From: Trema orientale
Taxonomy: Eukaryota > Streptophyta > Magnoliopsida > Rosales > Cannabaceae
Direction: 5' to 3'
Length of the DNA: 64,000 nt
Assembly: GCA_002914845.1 (NCBI GenBank)
Contig: JXTC01000001.1
Span: forward strand, 316,033-380,032
Shown: piece after piece, positions 44,646 to 57,185 of the stretch
Layout: each line of letters opens with the position of its first letter
Numbering within the stretch: the first letter of the stretch is position 1
Made by a program: the position numbers and the translations under genes
The notes under the pieces: generated by a model
The model's database searches: none
Seen by the model: only the letters and a program-made list of their open reading frames with translations
Told to the model about the DNA's origin: nothing

Positions 44646-47600
44646 ATCCAGGTATATATATTTTTACACTTGGTAGATACGCATATCCACTAATTTTAGT
44701 TACTGTACTGAAATGCACTGAGTATATAACTTTTTATACTTGGTATATAAAATTTTACACTTGGTATATAAGCATATATACCGGACATTTTGCTATAACA
44801 TTTGACAAAGAGACATTTACTGAAATTGGGTCTAAAATTTGGTCATATTTCTATAAGCATTTTTTTTTGGACGAAAAACTAACATTTTTCTACAACATAG
44901 AACAAATTTTACAATTTGGATGGAAAAAAGAACCACTTTTTAACTCAGACACACATGAAAGGAAAGAAAATTAATACAGAAAGAAAGATGATGAAATTAA
45001 TTCTAAAAAACAAGTAGACAATGTAATTAATATAAATACAAAGCCCACGTAATATTCATTTATTTTTATTTAAATAAAAAAATATATATTATATAGATTG
45101 TCATGACCTTTTTGCCAAAATCAAGTTTGTAAGTTGTAAGTTGTTTTTCTTTTCTTTTTTTTTTTTTGGTTCCCTATGTAATAACAGTTTTCTACTGTTT
45201 GTCTTCTAAATAGTGTTTTTCTTGGATTTGGATCAGGATCGTCTGTCTCTCTCTTTGTGAGATCAACATCTGTTCTGACTAAATTGAAGGCTTGGAATTA
45301 CAAGCTGGACAAAAACTGTCCATGTTTTTATTTCCTCACTTGTGACAACCCCCTTTTTTCCGGTTTCTTCACTAGTTCAATATATACAAATTTTAGCCCC
45401 AAAAATAAATACAAGTTTACGGATCTGACAATTTGAATCAAATGTAAGCGAAAATTTTGAACCGTAAATATAATGCCAAACAGCTACTGCAATTAGTAGA
45501 TCATCTATATTATTTGGTCTTAATTAGATTTGAATTTCTTACCAAGTTCCTAGTTCCTACGTATTATATATTCCTCCCATTAAATAAAACTCAATGATTT
45601 GGAACAATCACGTAGGTTTACAGTCACGTAGACTGTGGTAGTAATATATATATATATATACATGTGAGACGAATTATGGGGAGACAAAATCAGATCGATG
45701 TTTATTTAAGAAAATAAGAACCACTTACCAACCCTAGCACATTTGTTTCTCACTGAAAAGGTTGGTGAAAATGAAAGCATGAAAGTGAATAATGGGTGGC
45801 ACTGGCAGGCCAAAGCTCATGCATTACTCATATAAGAAAAGATTATTATTTTTTTTTAAAAGCTTAATGGAGAGAGTGGTAGTGGTGATGGATAGAGTCA
45901 TGATTACCATATAATCAAAAGAATCTCCTTCTTCCAACCTCTATGCACACACTCCCTAGTACTTGCAGTTTCCCTCTAAAACTTATCAGCCTTGCCTTTC
46001 TTTCAATAAGGGGTTCAAAAACAAAATCATTTGCATTTGAAAATCTGTCTCCTCTGAAAACTTTCATGCACATTTCTCATGCAAAAGGCAACTCATTACA
46101 GGGGAACACTGAAATATGCTACAAGGACAACTTCTCTACCATTTTAAGCAATATATATATATATATATATATAACAGATAGAAATAGAGGGCAAAAATAA
46201 GAATCAAAATTATAGCACAAAAAGAGGAACACAAGATAATTCATTTATGGAAATATAAAATTGGTTTACGATAATCTGATTTGTTTTATTGTATAATAGG
46301 TCCTCATTCATACTAATGGATATTAGTAAGAAGGAACTACATATATATATATATAGTATATGAAACATATAAAATTGGATGGGGCAAGAGACAAGGATAA
46401 AAAAACGTTGATTATTGGGGCTGGTTTATACGTGTGATATGACAAGAATAGAAACTAAAAAGTAAAAACCAATGAGAAGAAAATACGTGGATTCTTATTA
46501 ATCATACTTGATTAATTTGGTTCATTAATAATACCACTTGAGTCAAATAATCATCTGCATAAAAGCTAAAGATTGAAAAATTTTAAAAGCTTTAAAGCAA
46601 CATGATAGAAGTAAGATAAGTAAAGATAAAATGTACCTAAACTATATCTTGTTGATCATGTACTTTCCGTCAAAATCTAAATTAAAAGTTACATCTCATC
46701 TCTATATGTATATACATAAAAACAAATCAAACTTAATATATATATTTTTCTAACCAAATGCATGTGATATCACAGAATGAAAACAAACAATTAATAAAGA
46801 TTATTATATCCACGAAGAAAAATAAAGATTATTATATGGGTAAAAAAATTAAAATGCATTTCCAGAAAAAGCTCATCTTTGGGGGGCCTGTGCTCATCAT
46901 TCCTGGAATATGTCAAGCTTATCAGAGACCCACTTCCAACTTTTTTTTGTCTGGAAGCAGGTGTTGACTAAAATACCAATTTGCCTTAGAAAAAGTAAAT
47001 GGAATTCCTGTTCTTTTCATTAATCAATTAAATAAATAAACAAAAATAAAAAACGGATATAAACACATTACAACGCGTTTTAAAGGAGTGTGATTCTGGC
47101 ACAGTAGTACAGTACTCACTACTCACTCTTTGTTTTCTTACTCATTAATTATTTTATGCTGAGGAAATCGACTTTTTGTTTCATTCTTAATGGTTGTACA
47201 GTCTTTTAGTATTTGTATTTATGTTTAGATAATTCGTTACATGAATGTCATACCATGATAAGATATAAAATATAAATATATATATTTCATTCTTTAAATA
47301 ATGTTCCATCAGGTGCATTAAAAAAGATACACAATGTTTTAGTTATTTGTTTGAGGTAATTTTCAAACCTCCAGGAACATCAAATTGTTTAGTTCAATCT
47401 TTAAAGAAAGATTTAAAATTTTGTACACATATATACTTAACTGTTAGGTAACGTCCCTCTATATAGTCTATACATTTTCCTTATATGGCCAGTTGCCAGC
47501 AATTTTGCTGCCATTGATGTTAATTTGCCTCATGTAAAACATTTTTTACTAGCCATTTCCATTTAGAAAAAAAAAAACCATTTTAATTGCCAGTTTCTTC

Positions 47601-47739
47601 TTTCTCAGAAGGTTCTTGATTCCTTAAAATGATCTTTTGTCTCATTTAATTTATCTTATGAACTTTTAAATGTCTTAATTATTATTTCAAAAAAGGTACA
47701 CTTTTTTTATTGGTTTAGTTTTATTCTGTTAATAGGCTT
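44646..47739. other. Intergenic, no gene seen
   Basis: AT-rich DNA with TA microsatellites near 45645, 46146 and 46340. A short GTATATAA-type repeat lies at about 44655-44775. No ORF looks coding. Confidence 0.5.
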
Positions 47740-48544
47740 CTTAGCTTGGATACAGATGGCAGTCACTGGCCACGTCATCACTGTGAAGAAAAATAAAGCT
47801 CAAGGATATGAGGGATGTGAAGGACATTAGGTCAATCAAATTACCCACATAAGGCTCCAATCTGTACCCAAACCGACGGTGTGTGATGGACTCTTTAGAC
47901 GATTTCATGGTCACAGCTGTCTTATTAATTTCTCCTTTTTTTAATCTCTATAAAAGGAAAAAAAAAAAAAAAACTGTGTTGGATTTTGATTTGAAAGCTG
48001 TGAACCAAAGTGGTGCAGCATTTTAGTTTGAAAAACATAAAAAAAAAAAAAAGAAAACATATTTAAATCTTTTTCCTTTTTCTTAAAAAAATTTCAAAAT
48101 GCAATAAAGAAAAAAAATTTTGATTAAATTTTAATTTTAAAGATCCCCTTTGAGTGGCAGAGTGGCGCAGAAGGCTGCACTGTATGAAGTGACTGGATGG
48201 GCAGATGTCCTGCTCGTCAAATCTATCTAAAGGCCCTCTGTCTGTAAATTAAAGCCGACTAGTTTTGGATATTGGAGACCTCTCAGGTCTCACCTCATTG
48301 GCTACTTCACTCTCACTAGATTCAACTCATTACTTTCATTGAAAGCAGAGCTACAAACCCAACCCCCCCCCCCCCAAAAAAAAAAAAAGAGAAAAGGTTA
48401 CTCATAATCTGAGTTATCTGGGTAATGAGGGTGTTTTGGGTGGTTTATATGGGGTATTATGATCTGGGCTTTTGTTAGGGTTTAAGGTTAAAAGAATAAA
48501 AAGGGAAGGTTTTAAGGGGGCTGGGAGTGGAAAAAGCAAAAGTC
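47740..48544 (+). promoter_or_regulatory. Probable upstream regulatory region of ANT
   Basis: Two patches stand out as less AT-rich than the surrounding intergenic DNA: about 47750-47920, with GGCCACGTCATCACTG (an ACGT core of bZIP type), and about 48150-48330. They lie 0.6-1.2 kb upstream of the ANT start codon. A C-run followed by an A-run is at 48364-48389. These are candidate enhancer or proximal promoter modules; no binding factor is proven. Confidence 0.4.
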
Positions 48545-48899
48545 ATGGTCTTTCTCACATACACAGATCCCTATGAAATGCTGGGGTGCTATCCAGCATA
48601 AGTTGCTAGTATTCATTCTTTTTGTTTAGTTTAAAGAGACCATCCATCTTCTTGTCTTTAGAGAGAGAAAGAGTGAGATTTTGTGAAGTGCATAGGATAT
48701 GGAGAGAATTTTGGTTGTGATTTAGCAAAAGAGTTTCATAGCTAGACAACAAAAAAGAGAGAGAACTTCTTTAAAAAAAAAAAAAAAAAAAGAAAGAAAG
48801 AAAGGCCAAGTTTTCAGAAGGGGAAGGGGAGGCAAAGAGATTTTGATATGATTAGTTTATTTGGTTCCAATGATTGAGTGTGAGAGAAAAACCTTGTAA
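48545..48899 (+). promoter_or_regulatory. ANT leader with up to four small uORFs
   Basis: Four short ORFs precede the ANT start codon at 48922: 48545-48601 (18 codons, MVFLTYTDPYEMLGCYPA), 48699-48725 (8 codons), 48848-48877 and the overlapping 48870-48899 (9 codons each). All end before the main start. GA-rich tracts typical of a plant leader lie between them. If they are on the transcript they should dampen ANT translation. The transcription start is unknown, so the first uORF may lie in the promoter. Confidence 0.45.
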
Positions 48900-48921
48900 G
48901 TAGAGAAAAAGAGAGAGAAAG

Positions 48922-50904
48922 ATGAAGTCCATGAATGATCATAATAGTAATAATAACAATATCAATAACTGGTTAGGCTTCTCTCTTTCACCCCAAATGA
49001 AGATGGAGCTTACTTCTTCTTCTTCTTCTACTACTACTACTGCGCCTAGTGTTTCAAACTCTGTTCCCACTAGCTTCTATCTATCCCCTACTCACCTCAC
49101 AAGCTCAGGACTCTGTTATGGGATTGGTACTGAAAACGCCGCTGCGTTTCACTCACCTCTCTCTGTAATGCCACTCAAGTCTGATGGCTCTCTTTGTATC
49201 ATGGAAGCTCTCAGTAGATCACAACCCGAAGGTTTATACTTTTTTACTTTAAAAAACTTGAACTTTTTTACTCCCTTTTTTGTTTTTCACAAATTTCCCA
49301 TTTTTAAGAACTTGTTTTTGTTTTGTTTGAAGTAGTGATGGTGCCGAGTTCGTCTCCAAAGCTTGAGGATTTTCTAGGAGGTGCAACCATGGGAAGCCAT
49401 GATCAGTACGGAAGCCAAGACAGAGAGGCAATGGCTCTAAGCCTAGACAGTATCTACTACAACCAAAACGCAGAGTCGTCTGAGACTAACAGAGACCACC
49501 ATCATCAGCAGCATCAACATCATCACCCGTTGGATCTTCTCCAACAACCCTTTAGGCAACAAGACCAACCGATTCCGTACTACTCCGGAATCCCATGCCA
49601 TGGAATATACCAAACGACGCCGCTTGGGGAGGACCACCAGGAGTCAAAGCAAATCCACATTCCGGACTGTACCACCACTACTACTACTACCACTAATTCC
49701 CAGATATCCCAAATGCCAGAGGTGGATCACCATTCCGGAATGCCTTGCCTGAAAAACTGGGTGGTCGCAAGGCAATACTCCGGTCAACATTCCGTTGACC
49801 AAGCTGGAAACTTGGTCGACGTGGACACCGGAGTAGGATGTGGGTCTGTCGGGGGAATCAGCTGTGGTGAGCTGCAGTCTCTTACGCTGTCCATGAGCCC
49901 AGGGTCGCAGTCTAGCTGTATTACAGCTCCAAGACAAATCTCACCAACTGGAATAGAATGTGTGGCTATGGTAGAGACTAAGAAGAGAGGCTCAGGAAAG
50001 ATTGGCCAAAAGCAGACTGTTCATAGGAAGTCCATTGACACATTTGGCCAGAGAACTTCACAGTATAGAGGTGTCACAAGGTTGGTTCTCAGTTTAATTT
50101 AATTTTTTTAATAGAAAAAGAATGTCACTATGGGTTTATTTATTTTCATATGTTATAAGATTTTAATATTGAATTTCTTTTTTCCATTTTAATTAAACTA
50201 TAGACATAGATGGACTGGAAGATATGAAGCTCATCTATGGGACAATAGTTGCAAGAAAGAAGGGCAAACCCGGAAAGGAAGACAAGGTTGGTCTAGAAAT
50301 TTAAACCCAAAAAAGAAAAAAAAAAAAAAAGAAGTAGGCTTATAGCTACACTTCATTGTATATGTTTGGAAGTATTTCTTTTGCACTGCAAATTTTTGGT
50401 CCCTACATTCTGATGATCTGACTAGTGCCATTAATTTTCTTACTTGTCATGTTTGTGCTTCTTGTGGATGCCGTTCAAATCAAAATTATGCATATTCCAG
50501 TATATTTGGGTAAGACACAGTTGTAAACGACTAAAGAACTTTGTATTAACTATTCGCTTTTTTTTTTTCTTCTTACAAATATAATTCAAATAAATTGTGG
50601 ATTTTTTTTGTGAACTAATTACTTCAGGGGGCTATGATATGGAAGAGAAAGCCGCTAGAGCATATGATCTTGCTGCCCTTAAATACTGGGGACCCTCTAC
50701 TCATATTAATTTTCCGGTATGATCAACTCTTGGATCAATTAATTTTTAAATTTTGAAGCTCTTTTAATTCTCTAAAATTACCAATTTTTATTTCATTTTT
50801 CCAGTTGGAGAATTATCAGGCTGAACTTGAAGAAATGAAGAAAATGACCCGCCAGGAATATGTTGCGCACTTGAGGAGGTAAAGGCTATTATATTATTAT
50901 TCTA

Positions 50905-50937
<33 letters not shown>

Positions 50938-52366
50938 TATTTATATTCGTAATTTATGCTTTGAGACGTTTTGAGGTCAATTTTCATGTGTTTGCTTTAC
51001 AGGAAAAGCAGTGGATTTTCTAGGGGGGCTTCAATGTATAGAGGAGTAACAAGGTTTTTATTTTTATCCTATCAAAAAAAAAAATCAAACCCAATTTTCA
51101 TATCCCATTTTTTTTATCTAATCAAATATTCTTTTTTTAATAGACATCACCAACATGGAAGATGGCAAGCTCGGATTGGCAGAGTAGCCGGAAACAAAGA
51201 CCTATATCTCGGGACATTTAGTAAGTTATTTTTGCATGCGTTACTTTATCTTATATGTCAAAAAATGTATGTTTTTTATTTTTGACAAATTGAACTTTGG
51301 TTTTTTATTTTCCATTCAACTTTTTACCACTTACACTTGAAGTCTTGAACACGTGAAAAAGGGATCTTACTGTAAATAAAAAGAAATTTCAAAGCAACTC
51401 ATTTTTATGACGCCTTCTGTTCTTTATGTTCCCACTAACGACATTGATGCTTTTATAAGGCTGATGATATGTCTGGCTTTGGGACTGTAAGAATACATGA
51501 GAGGTAGGAGCTTTTTTTAAGGCTGTTCTGAATAAAGAGAAACAAAAGGACTTACTAGCAATATTGCCCGATTAAAAGCTAAAGTTTTTAGTTATGTACA
51601 CTTTTTAATCTTAGTTTTTCATTTAAACCCTTTACTTATAACATAATTAATCCCAGGTACTCAAGAGGAGGCAGCCGAAGCTTACGACGTAGCTGCCATC
51701 AAATTCCGAGGAGTCAACGCAGTCACTAACTTTGACATTACAAGATATGACGTGGAAAAAATCATGGCCAGTAACACCCTTCTAGCCGGAGAGCTCGCTA
51801 GGCGAAACAAAGACATAATGGAACCAATAATTACAGATCAGACCGTTGATTACAACTCATCACAACAGATCAACGGTTGCAGTGAAGCCAGCCATATAGA
51901 GAGTCACAACACCAACAACAACACCACCAACGGTCCTGATTGGAAGATGGGTTTATACCAGTCCTCCCCATGTCTTGATCAGTCGCTTGATCAGAAGAAC
52001 TATCGAAACGCGTCGTCGTTTTCGATGGCTCTTCAAGACCTTATTGGGATTGAATCGGTGAACTCGAGTCCTAACACTACTACCACTGCTCATCATCAGC
52101 TAGCAGCACCACCTGGGACTCATTTTTCGAACCCGTCTTCCCTTGTGACCAGTCTAAGTAGCTCAAGAGAAGCAAGCCCAGATAAGAGCAGTGGGCCCAC
52201 CATGGCGTTTGCTAGGCCCCCATTGGCGTCCAAGTTCATCAGTCCAACTTCTGGTGGTGTCAGTTCTTGGTTTCCATCAGCTGCAGCAGCGGCCCAGTTA
52301 AGGCCTGCTGCGGCCATCTCAATGGGACACTTGCCTGTTTTTGCAGCTTGGAACATTGATGCCTAA
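48922..52366 (+). CDS. ANT: AINTEGUMENTA (ANT), double-AP2 transcription factor
   Basis: Nine exons: 48922-49231, 49336-50080, 50204-50286, 50501-50509, 50628-50716, 50805-50878, 51003-51053, 51144-51220 and 51657-52366. They join in frame to 715 residues, longer than Arabidopsis ANT (555) because of low-complexity inserts. ANT is a nuclear activator of cell proliferation in ovules and lateral organs. Evidence: start [93 protein letters not shown]2 repeat 1 (345-412), linker, AP2 repeat 2 (449-505), then [15 protein letters not shown] and the C-terminal [11 protein letters not shown]. These place it with ANT rather than PLT/BBM or AIL1. Serine, threonine and histidine runs come from TCT, ACT and CAT repeats. 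The intron between exons 6 and 7 holds an ATT microsatellite. No break is seen. Confidence 0.95.
50501..50509 (+). other. ANT: 9-nt microexon of ANT
   Basis: The nonamer TATATTTGG is flanked by CCAG and GTAAGA and supplies the V-Y-L part of the RQ-VYL-GG sequence in AP2 repeat 1. Without it the protein would read RQGGY and lose the strand residues. The same 9-nt exon is a known feature of plant AP2/ANT genes and is easily missed by gene finders. Confidence 0.93.
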
Positions 52367-54061
52367 AAAAGTAAAAGCTGGGGTTTTTAATTTCAACATG
52401 TAAAGGCTTTTTTTTGCATGTAGGGGAAAAAAAAAAAAAAAAGCGAAGAAAATGGTGGTGTAATGTTACGGAGGAGAGGAGAAGAGAAGTGGAAGATTTT
52501 GATTATGTTATTATTATATGTTGTTAGTGGAGGGAGAGACAAGCGTGGGGACCACTTTGTGTGTCTGTACAACCAGAGTGTTGGAAACTTTTTTCAAAAC
52601 CGAACCTATTTGGGGGGTTCATATCGAAATGAAAGATTTTGCAAAATGGAGGGAAGAAGAAAGATTAAGGCTATGCATCTATCTAATGATTAAATTCTCT
52701 ATGATATGATTGGGCAATATGGAAGTGACCCTTTTCTTTCTTTTTTTTTTTTCTGCATAATTGAATTTGCTTTTTTAATATTTTGGTTTAACTTTATTTA
52801 GGTCCATCCTAAGTACAAAACCAGCTCAATGTTACTCAATAATGCAAAAAAAAAAAGTGTACTCTTTTGCTTTGACCATACCGCGCACGGCGCACCAATC
52901 CATATCTCGATTTGTATTATCAACCAAAGCTGTTCCTCAATCTGCATTACACCATCATTGCGATCCTTTCTTTTCTGAGAGAGCTTTCCTCAAAGGTAAC
53001 AGACATTCCCCCTTCATTATTCAAAAAGGGTTGGAAGAGATTTATGGATCAAGACTTAAAGTTGGCCTCTTTTTTACATTTACATATATTTTGTTATATA
53101 TGGACATATAAGTCATAATTAGATTGTGCTTAATATGTCTGCTACTTAAGTAAAAAGCGGTTGTGCGTGGGATTAAAATTCACTTTCACTTTTGTACTAG
53201 TGCCACTATAGAGGTGTAGACTGTTGTAATCCACAGACATATAAAAGCTATTCCATGTCCTAATGTGAATGATCATTAAAGAAGATACTTTGTTTAAATT
53301 GGTATGATTCCCACGATTATAACGCTCGCCATGCACGTGTGAGCTCCATTAGTCTTGCAATCTTGACCATTAATATTTTGGTCATATGATGATGATGATG
53401 ATGACCAAGAGGGACAACGAGGAATTTATGCCGGAGGATAAGCTGGAATCTCTCTCTTTAATGATTAATGATGTTTTCACTGTGGGGGAGCTCTGAACCT
53501 GTTTCTTCTGTTCAACATATTATATATTTATGGTATTCCTGGTTCTTAAAAAAGTTATAGTATAGTTATTTGTTAGCTTTGAAAATATATATATTGCTAT
53601 ATGAACATGACTTACAAGTTTTTATATAGCTGTGAGCTCGAAAATGTTGTGCGCTAGGAGTTCTGCGGGCATATGTATTTATCTCATATGTCTGATTTAG
53701 TTTTCCTTTATCTTTTCACAAAAGTCAGATATAGTTACGTTATATGCAAACTTATTAACTGTGTTTGGAGGGTGCACAAATTGTGAGATTTTGGGACAGA
53801 TATCGTACAGACGATCTTTGTGTACATAAGTTTATACTATACAATATTGTAATGAATAGTTTATGAGTTCTTTTTGACTTTCCCTTCGAACTACGGAAGT
53901 TCTCAAATCCCAAAAATTTGTAGGCATATAACAAAAAATATCGTTGAAAAATCAAGAGTTGCTAGTGATACTTTCTGTTATATGGATTATATATTTATAT
54001 ATGTATTGTAATTGTATACATATTTTTGTCCCTTTTTTTTTTTTTCAATATCTTGCCTTGG
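52367..54061. other. ANT 3' region and intergenic DNA
   Basis: The ANT 3' UTR starts here, with an A-run at about 52428-52442. Beyond it are AT-rich DNA and a GAT trinucleotide run near 53386-53403. No other gene is seen. Confidence 0.5.
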
Positions 54062-54548
54062 AAAAATAATGAGACGTTTTGTTTACATATACACTTAAAA
54101 AGGAAAAATCATACACATTTACATTTATACACTTCATATAACTTATTTAGCAAAAAAAAAAAAAGTATTATAACTTAGTAAACATATATTTTATATAGTT
54201 ACTAAAACTTACGTTTAGTATTTCTCGGGAAAAAAAAAAAAAGAAAATACAATCACGTCTAGTAGAAAATTGTTAAACTTTTTTTTATTTTTTTTTTTAT
54301 TTTTTGCAAAAAATAATGAGACGTTTTGTTTATACATATATACTAAAAAGAAAAAATCATACATACGTACACATACATTTATAGACTTCATATAACTTAT
54401 TTAGCAAAAAAAAAAAAAAAGGGACTATAACTTAGTAATCATATAGATTATATAGTCACTAAAACTTACGTTTAGTATTAATTCTCGGGAAAAAAAAAAT
54501 TACGTCTAGTAGAAAATTGTGAAACTTTTTTTTTGGCAAAAAATATTG
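54062..54548. repeat. Tandem duplication, about 240-bp unit
   Basis: Two adjacent copies (about 54062-54307 and 54309-54548) share AAAATAATGAGACGTTTTGT, ACTTCATATAACTTATTTAG, CTAAAACTTACGTTTAGTAT and GTCTAGTAGAAAATTGT in the same order. Differences are mostly in A-runs and small indels. The origin is unknown; it has no coding capacity. Confidence 0.75.
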
Positions 54549-56139
54549 ATAGATGACATTTTGAAGGAAAATATTAACAAAAAGAAAAAAAAAATCAAAC
54601 ATGAGCTAGTGCGCAAAGAAAAGAAAGGTGCATAAAAAGTGAAACACAAAGACCACAACCACCATAACATAACAAAAAAAAAGTTGACAGTAACGAGATC
54701 GATATTGGTCAAAAAGAATACAAGTGTTGTGGAAAAAAGATTGCAAAGAAAACAGATACAGTCTCAGTTTTGACAAAAAAGTAAGCATATCATGTATCAC
54801 TTATCCGAATTTTTCTTTATTAATTTATCACAACTTTGAGTTTAGTCAACAAATATGATTATGTTTTTGTTGCGTACAGGTTGGATGAGCGAAAACAAAA
54901 TTCTGCGTAAGACAGAAACTTGAAAAGTAATGGCCTTCCCTAGCTCTTAGTTGCACAAGAGCTGTATATATTGACGTAGATTTATCATAATTGCCGAATA
55001 TAATTATTATCAGATTCCAGAATCGAAAGAACCAAAAAATGCATGGTGTGATGAAAAATTAATAATAATAGTAATGAATAGGAGATAAATATAGACGTAA
55101 TTAACCATGTGAACGTGGTAGGTAAATAAAGTGTCACAATTCAATTGTTTCGGTCATATCTTAGGGTGAACTAAATCCACTGTATATACACGTACAATAT
55201 TAGAGATCATGACTTAGATAAATAGGACTGGTACACTATATATATACGCACACATTTTGAAATATTTTCTGCTTTATATAGAAAACTTCCATATATCATA
55301 TTAATAGTTACATTGAAATGTAACATAAATGCAGCTGATAATGACCGTACAAACAAAACTGAGTAGTATTTTTCGAGTGTGATAAATTAATGTATGAAAG
55401 GAAGCTATTTCGAAGAATTAAATTGTTTCATAATGACACAAAAGGGAAACCCCAGAAATTAAAAACAAAAAAAAAAATAAAGGAAGGGAATCAAAATAAA
55501 AACTATAGTGCTAAATAGAGCAATAATGTTGTACTTAAAACTATTCTAACCTGCTTGCGTAACATTATAATGGGCGATTTAAAATAGTTATGTGTTTCGT
55601 ATTATATTCGAAATAATCTCTAGCTAAGTGGGATTTTATTTTATTTTTCCTTTCAAAATATCCGTAATATAATTGCTACCAAATGTAGGCCTAGTTGGCA
55701 GAAGCTTGAAAGTCACAAAATATGTGTAACGAGTATACTTCGATCATAGACGGGATGTGTTGTTTTCTGTGTTCCTTTTCGGAACATGCGCAAGCTATGT
55801 AAAATCTAGTAATCACAACGGGCATTATTTTTCCCCAAAGAGAAAAAGGAATTGAAAGAAGAAAATAAAGCTGAAGAAGCAATATTCAAACGTGACTTCG
55901 TAATGGGGAAAAGTTTTATGCAACATGCATGGTGATGAACTACATACATCTTATAAATTAATAACGCTAATTAACCGCATATCATCGCAATAAAGAGAAG
56001 AGAAACAATCTTCAGTTGAGGAGACCCCAACTTGTATAAGCCACATTCTATATATGCCTCCCTGAAGAATAATCATTCATTTGAAAACAATAATTCTCTC
56101 TCAAGAATTAAGTGTAGTGAAAAATAATGCTCTTGTAGT
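54549..56139. other. Intergenic, no gene seen
   Basis: AT-rich DNA. No ORF with family features and no transposon ends were recognised. Confidence 0.5.
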
Positions 56140-56235
56140 GTTAAATTATAGGTAATATAATGGGCATTACGTATTATACTGTTAAATTATAGGTAATATA
56201 ATGGGCATTACGTATTATACTGTTAAATTAAAGGG
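56140..56235. repeat. Perfect 41-bp tandem repeat, two copies plus part
   Basis: The unit starting GTTAAATTATAGGTAATATA occurs at 56140-56180 and 56181-56221 without a mismatch, followed by a partial third copy (GTTAAATTA). The identity points to a recent duplication. Confidence 0.85.
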
Positions 56236-57039
56236 TCCCATTACGTATAAGGTTTTGTTTGATATGGTACGTACCATATGGATATATATGTCATACCTAT
56301 GTATATATTACCTTGATGAATGATATTGTTACACAAAACTAGAAATCAACAGTGCTGCAAGGGCAGGGTGTGACCCATTTTCAGGTGGTGTTATTGTCCA
56401 AATGGACACCATCACGATCGAGGTGAAAAGGACCAATGTGATATGCATCTCTAGAAGGGTAAATATTTTGTTTACGTAAAAATTGATGGTGAAAGAAAAA
56501 CGGATAATGCTCCCCTCGGAGGAATCCTGTTTCTTCCCAGGATACCTACGAGCCTACGACCATTGATTTTCCCTCCAAATAACCTGGTCATCGACATCAC
56601 CTGCCTAAGCTCTATTACCTCTTATTGTCATGAGTTTGGACCACAACAACATCTCGTTATCCTGCTTGGAAGTTTTCATCCATTTTGTGGACCATTTTTA
56701 ATTTACTGTATTTATAAAAGTACTCCTTTTTTCTTTTTTCTAAATTTTATACATGTTTTCTAAGGTACTGTAACGTAATGTTGACTAATGGGGTGCCCCT
56801 GCATTGATTATTATGTATTGTGATTAATTACCCATGATTTAACTAATTATATAATTTGTAATCATCTTAGTAATTCAATGCATGCTGTAATTTTGTAAAA
56901 AAACCCAGGTTTTGAATACTCTCAACCTCATGGAGAAAAGAAAAAACTTCTTTTTATAACAAAAATTGTGACGATGTTCAAAATTTCACATATATATATA
57001 TATATATTAACTCTTCGATATAAAAAAAAAAAAAAAAAG
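56236..57039. other. Intergenic, no gene seen
   Basis: AT-rich DNA with TA microsatellites near 56991-57006. No coding region is seen. Confidence 0.45.
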
Positions 57040-57185
57040 AAGAAATGAGCAATCATAATAGTATTTCTGGACGTTACCATAAGAGGCTCCAACCCACATT
57101 TGAAACCTTCAAAGGAGTTATCTAGCACTCGAATTCGTGTCCACGACCAGACCAATCCTTATCACTATACCACCCTATTTGGTGG
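57040..57185 (-). mobile_element. tRNA-related SINE candidate
   Basis: Read on the minus strand, TGGTATAGTGATAAGG resembles a Pol III A box and GAATTCGAGTGC about 30 nt later resembles a B box. The element then runs to a T-rich tract seen as an A-run at 57021-57037 on the plus strand. Target duplications were not found. Confidence 0.35.

Noticed and set aside
48145-48215. tRNA-like start GAGTGGCAGAGTGGCGCAG upstream of ANT
   Set aside because: It recalls initiator tRNA-Met at first sight, but no cloverleaf, anticodon loop or T-arm GTTCGA follows.
53384-53403. GAT repeat downstream of ANT as a functional site
   Set aside because: A short trinucleotide microsatellite with no other signal.
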